Position numbers and translations under genes: made by a program | NCBI GenBank assembly: GCA_902760345.1 | Contig: CACWFY010000013.1 | Coordinates: forward strand, 1 to 61,938 | Direction: 5' to 3' | Source: an uncultured Bacteroidales bacterium | GTDB taxonomy: Bacteria > Bacteroidota > Bacteroidia > Bacteroidales > Bacteroidaceae | Length of the DNA: 61,938 nt | Part shown: piece by piece, positions 58,927 to 61,938 of the stretch | How positions within the stretch are numbered: the first letter of the stretch is position 1 | Layout of the letters: every line of letters begins with the position of its first letter | The notes under the pieces: model-generated | The model's database searches: none | What the model saw: only the letters and a program-made list of their open reading frames with translations | Told to the model about the DNA's origin: nothing

Positions 58927-61278
58927 TTAGCCAAACTGGTAGAGTTCGTTTTCCAGTTCACGGACGGCTTCGAAGTACTGCTGGTTGCCACCAAACAAGC
59001 GGGCAATGCTGGCAGGCGACCCCATCTGACGGAAGGGGTCGAGGGTGAGCACACGGCGGTTTTCCAGCTGGCTGATACCTTCGTTCATATACTTGTCGAG
59101 CAGAGCTTCCAATACTTTCTGCGCTTCAGGACCGTATTTGTGGAATACGTCGCGTTTTTTCACGTTTTCTGCCCGTTCGCGACGTGTCAGTGCCTTCTTG
59201 CCGTAAGCCAGATGGATGATGAAGTCGAAGTCGTCGACATCGGTCATCTGTTGGTCTGCCTTTAATGCTTGCAGATCAATACCGTTATCTCGAAGCAAGT
59301 CCGTAATTTCGGCTTTGCGCTCTGCCTGATTCCAATGCAGAATGAAGTCGTCCAGACTGGCGTAAGTGTCGTTGATATTCTTCTTCGTATAGTCGGTGAT
59401 GCTCTCCGTATGGAGCAGCTTGCCATTGGCATCGTAGACAGATACCACCTTATTGATGATTCTGACCTTACAACCGTTCTTGTCGACGATAGGTTTGGGT
59501 TGGCGCTCAACATCAGAATCGTCTTCTGCTGCCCTACTCTGCCCCTCATCGTCCTTTGGCTGATAGCGTTTTGCCCTGTCAGGAATGTAACCTTTATCCA
59601 CTTCCAGCGGTCCGTCCCAATCGGGATCGGCAAAGAGGCGGGTGATGTTGCGGAAGTCCATGATGGTGAAGTGCGTCTTGCCTTCCTTCTCACGGATACG
59701 CGTGCCACGACCTACAATCTGCTTGAACTCTGTCATGGAGTTAATGCGCTGGTCGAGGGCTATCAACTTCACCATCTTGCAGTCGACACCTGTAGAAAGG
59801 AGTTTGCTGGTAGTAGCGATGACTGGCGTCTTTGAAGCGACGGAGATGAAGTAGTCGAGTTTGGATTGGCCGTAGGTGTCGCTACCAGTAATGCGCACCA
59901 CGTAGTCAGGATACTTGCGACACATGTCGGCATTCTCGTTGACTAAGGCAATGCGCATACGTTCGGCATGGTCCTCGTCGGCACAGAACACAATGGTCTT
60001 GGCCATAGGGTCAGAGGCTCGCAGATAACTGCTCACCTCATGGGCCACCTCGCGGATGCGGTCTTCGATGATGATGTTGTAGTCGTAGTCGGTATTGTTG
60101 TAGATACGGTCTTCTATCAGGTTGCCGAAGATGTCGCGCTGACCTTTAGTGGGGCGCCATTCGTCACCGATGTTGGTGGCAATGTTGATGACCTTGAAGG
60201 GTGCCAGGAAACCGTCGTCGATACCTTCTTTGAGGCTGTATTTGTAGAGCGGCTCACCAAAATAGCTGATGTTCGACTGGTAGCGTGTCTCCTTGGGTGT
60301 GGCTGTCATACCTAATTGGATGGCATCGGTAAAATACTCCAGAATTTCGCGCCAGTTGCTGTCGTCCTTGGCGCTGCCACGATGGCACTCATCGACAATG
60401 ACCAGGTCGAAGAACTGCGGCTTGAACAGTTCCTTGTAGTTCTGGGCACCTTCCTTGCCAATCAGCTGCTGGTAGAGTGCGAAATATACCTCGTGGGCGG
60501 TATCCGGATTCTCCTTGTCCTGCTGGTAGCTGACCTTATGGATGGTGTTGGTCAGAGGTTTGAAGTCTTGTTCGATGGACTGGTCTACCAACACGTTGCG
60601 GTCGGCCAGATAGAGCACTTTTTTCACCAAGCCTGTCTTCAGCAGACGATAGACAATCTGGAAAGCAGTATAGGTCTTGCCCGTTCCTGTAGCCATCACC
60701 AGCAACATGCGTTTCTCTCCACGGGCAATAGCGTTGACGGTACGGTTCACGGCATTGCGCTGATAGTAACGAGGCGGGAAGATGTCGTGACCTGTGCAAT
60801 AGGGTTGGTTGATGACCTTCAGCTCATCGTCAGAAAGACCAGCGCCCTCATTACTCTCTGCCAGAAAACGGGCATAGAGTTCTTCTTTCGTGGGAAACTC
60901 GTTCATCGCAAACGAACGTTCACAGCCTGTCAGAAAATCATATTCATGGAATCCGAAACCGTTGGAGCTGAACGCGAAGGGAATATCCATCATCTCAGCA
61001 TACTCCTTGGCCTGCTGCATACCAAAACTGACGGAGTGGTTGGCATCTTTGGCCTCGACGATTGCGATAGGCGTAGCGCGATTGTAGTAGAGCATGTAGT
61101 CGGCATACTTCGCCTTGCCGCGAGCCACAAGATTGCCACGCAGATTGATCTTACCGTCAGTAAGCTTCACTCGCGTCTCCATAGTGATATCGTCCACCGA
61201 CCATTCTTTCTGAAGAATAGCCGGCGTGATGTAGCGTAGCTTGATGTCTTCCTCAGACAATGAATAAACATCATCCAT
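58927..61278 (-). CDS. hsdR: Type I restriction endonuclease subunit
   Basis: A 783-residue HsdR. The N-terminal nuclease domain has the PD-ExK-type segment (IAIVEAKDANHSV) after YADYMLYYNR. Helicase motifs follow: ATGTGKT (Walker A), DECHRGS (DEAD-like), TATPKET and GRGTRIREKEGKT. It moves DNA past the complex until cleavage. The C-terminal helical domain binds HsdM. This is the first gene of the operon, and its promoter lies at 61313-61306. Confidence 0.95.
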   Translation of the reverse strand: MDDVYSLSEEDIKLRYITPAILQKEWSVDDITMETRVKLTDGKINLRGNLVARGKAKYADYMLYYNRATPIAIVEAKDANHSVSFGMQQAKEYAEMMDIPFAFSSNGFGFHEYDFLTGCERSFAMNEFPTKEELYARFLAESNEGAGLSDDELKVINQPYCTGHDIFPPRYYQRNAVNRTVNAIARGEKRMLLVMATGTGKTYTAFQIVYRLLKTGLVKKVLYLADRNVLVDQSIEQDFKPLTNTIHKVSYQQDKENPDTAHEVYFALYQQLIGKEGAQNYKELFKPQFFDLVIVDECHRGSAKDDSNWREILEYFTDAIQLGMTATPKETRYQSNISYFGEPLYKYSLKEGIDDGFLAPFKVINIATNIGDEWRPTKGQRDIFGNLIEDRIYNNTDYDYNIIIEDRIREVAHEVSSYLRASDPMAKTIVFCADEDHAERMRIALVNENADMCRKYPDYVVRITGSDTYGQSKLDYFISVASKTPVIATTSKLLSTGVDCKMVKLIALDQRINSMTEFKQIVGRGTRIREKEGKTHFTIMDFRNITRLFADPDWDGPLEVDKGYIPDRAKRYQPKDDEGQSRAAEDDSDVERQPKPIVDKNGCKVRIINKVVSVYDANGKLLHTESITDYTKKNINDTYASLDDFILHWNQAERKAEITDLLRDNGIDLQALKADQQMTDVDDFDFIIHLAYGKKALTRRERAENVKKRDVFHKYGPEAQKVLEALLDKYMNEGISQLENRRVLTLDPFRQMGSPASIARLFGGNQQYFEAVRELENELYQFG

Positions 61279-61305
61279 ATCCCACGTGTTTTAGATTCTA
61301 TTATG

Positions 61306-61313
61306 CAAAGATA
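61306..61313 (-). promoter_or_regulatory. Promoter of the restriction-Abi operon
   Basis: TATCTTTG on the minus strand about 30 bases upstream of the hsdR start. Confidence 0.65.
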
Positions 61314-61413
61314 CGAAATATTTTCTATACTTAAACACTTTTGTACGAAAAGTTATACATTAATTTAATAGATAGTGCATAAATGCTGCCACTTATAAAA
61401 TGCAAAAACCGTC

Positions 61414-61620
61414 GATGTGGCACTTGATGGGCGGCGATGTGGCACTTGATGGGCGGCGATGTGGCACTTGATGGGCGGCGATGTGGCACTTGATGGGCGG
61501 CAAAGCGTAACTTTGTGACTGTCAAAACGGCACATTCACCACGTCAAAGCATAGGATTCACCACGTCAAAGTATAGGATTGAGCATGTCAAAACATAGGA
61601 TTGACTGCTTCAAAGTCATG
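61414..61620. repeat. 22-bp-period tandem array with two repeat subfamilies
   Basis: Four identical units start at 61414, 61436, 61458 and 61480 (core gatgtggcacttgatggg). The same 22-bp phase continues without a break at 61502, 61524, 61546, 61568 and 61590 in a second subfamily (core ataggattcaccacgtc). The unit at 61502 contains gtaactttgt, as do the repeats at 25.7 kb. No protein gene is seen in 61314-61938. Confidence 0.88.
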
Positions 61621-61652
61621 CTTTCACGGTTGTTTCCTGAAGCACAAAAAAA

Positions 61653-61780
61653 ACACCTCCCCTCCTCCCTCAACAAGTCTCAACTTCCGATATATAAAGG
61701 GATTGAGGACAGGGAGGTGATGAGCCAACACCTCCCTCACAGGTCCCTCAAACTCCTTGAGACCTCATTTGCTACAGCCA
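61653..61780. repeat. Interleaved direct and inverted repeats of a Cacctccc word
   Basis: A stretch near cacctcccctcctccctcaa at 61653 reappears inverted (ttgaggacagggaggtg, about 61706-61722) and again direct (about 61730). The two possible hairpins exclude one another, as in attenuators. They lie upstream of the promoter at 61848. Confidence 0.55.
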
Positions 61781-61847
61781 ACAGCCTGTTAACATTTTTT
61801 AAGGCAACTGTCTGGGGGAAAATCTTGGAAAACGGCAAAAAATTTTG

Positions 61848-61855
61848 TATCTTTG
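61848..61855 (+). promoter_or_regulatory. Promoter at the right edge
   Basis: TATCTTTG begins a transcript leaving the window. A short GTG ORF (61860-61916, 18 residues, KKRRKKDDEKHALSRIV) starts next to it; it is too close to the promoter to be a secure gene. Confidence 0.5.
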
Positions 61856-61938
61856 CATAGTGAAAAAGAGGAGGAAAAAGGATGACGAAAAACACGCCTT
61901 AAGCCGAATCGTTTAACTGTATCTATTAACCATTTTAA

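Noticed and set aside
61579-61860. 93-codon ORF at the right edge
   Set aside because: It translates the 22-bp array and the interleaved repeats and ends at the promoter element; low-complexity result only.

Overview
The window is chromosomal DNA from a member of the Bacteroidales, most likely a Prevotella/Segatella-type organism. Three things point there. The recurring promoter signature TA-N2-TTTG lies upstream of many genes and Shine-Dalgarno sites are mostly absent. The families are typical of the phylum: TraM/N/O conjugation proteins, DUF4270 lipoprotein, TonB receptor with a carboxypeptidase-like plug, DUF2147, DUF2520, and a propionate-pathway acyl-CoA carboxylase. Several secreted proteins share a short type-IX-like C-terminal tail. 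No rRNA, tRNA, integrase, transposase or CRISPR array was seen.

Layout. (1) 1-4.4 kb (+): the end of a CTnDOT-type conjugation operon (traM partial, traN, traO, traP-like primase, traQ, lysozyme). (2) 4.6-5.7 kb (+): small accessory genes. (3) 5.8-11.2 kb (-): a second integrative-element operon (small membrane protein, ComF-like phosphoribosyltransferase, RadC, PcfK/AcrIIA9-like, PcfJ, two small proteins, DUF2851, DUF3873). (4) 11.2-12.4 kb: a non-coding stretch with at least six long imperfect hairpins in series. (5) 12.5-15.1 kb: a leader ORF with an unusual Shine-Dalgarno, a 22-bp-period repeat, a DUF6078-like gene, a RhuM-Fic fusion and a gutted zeta-toxin locus. (6) 15.1-21.4 kb (-): a nine-gene operon built around a Ycf46-type AAA+ ATPase, a DUF1257-DUF2997 fusion, a radical-SAM activase-like protein, a membrane protein and a five-fold beta-flower protein, preceded by a structured leader. 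This is the best candidate for an undescribed system. (7) 21.5-53.7 kb: mostly core chromosome: maf/kdsC cluster, S8 peptidase, TonB receptor, mce-mmdA-mmdC, panCD, starch-synthase-like protein, DUF4270 lipoprotein, pcrA, three large secreted repeat proteins, CAT-like enzyme, EamA transporter, pectinesterase. (8) 53.7-61.3 kb (-): a defence island with a type I restriction system (hsdR, hsdM, hsdS) interleaved with Abi (HEPN) and AbiH genes. (9) 61.3-61.9 kb: a 22-bp-period repeat array and further repeats before a new promoter.

How parts work together. Regions 1 and 3 are transfer and maintenance modules of an integrated conjugative element whose integrase and coupling genes lie outside the window. 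Regions 4-6 look like its cargo or a neighbouring island, but no attachment site was found to place the edge. The mce-mmdA-mmdC cluster belongs to the succinate-propionate pathway but lacks a membrane beta-subunit gene here. Three arrays with the same 22-bp period, at 12.6, 25.7 and 61.4 kb, two of them sharing a core word, suggest a dispersed family of helically phased repeats. All functions are assigned by reading the sequence and recalling families; no database search was run.
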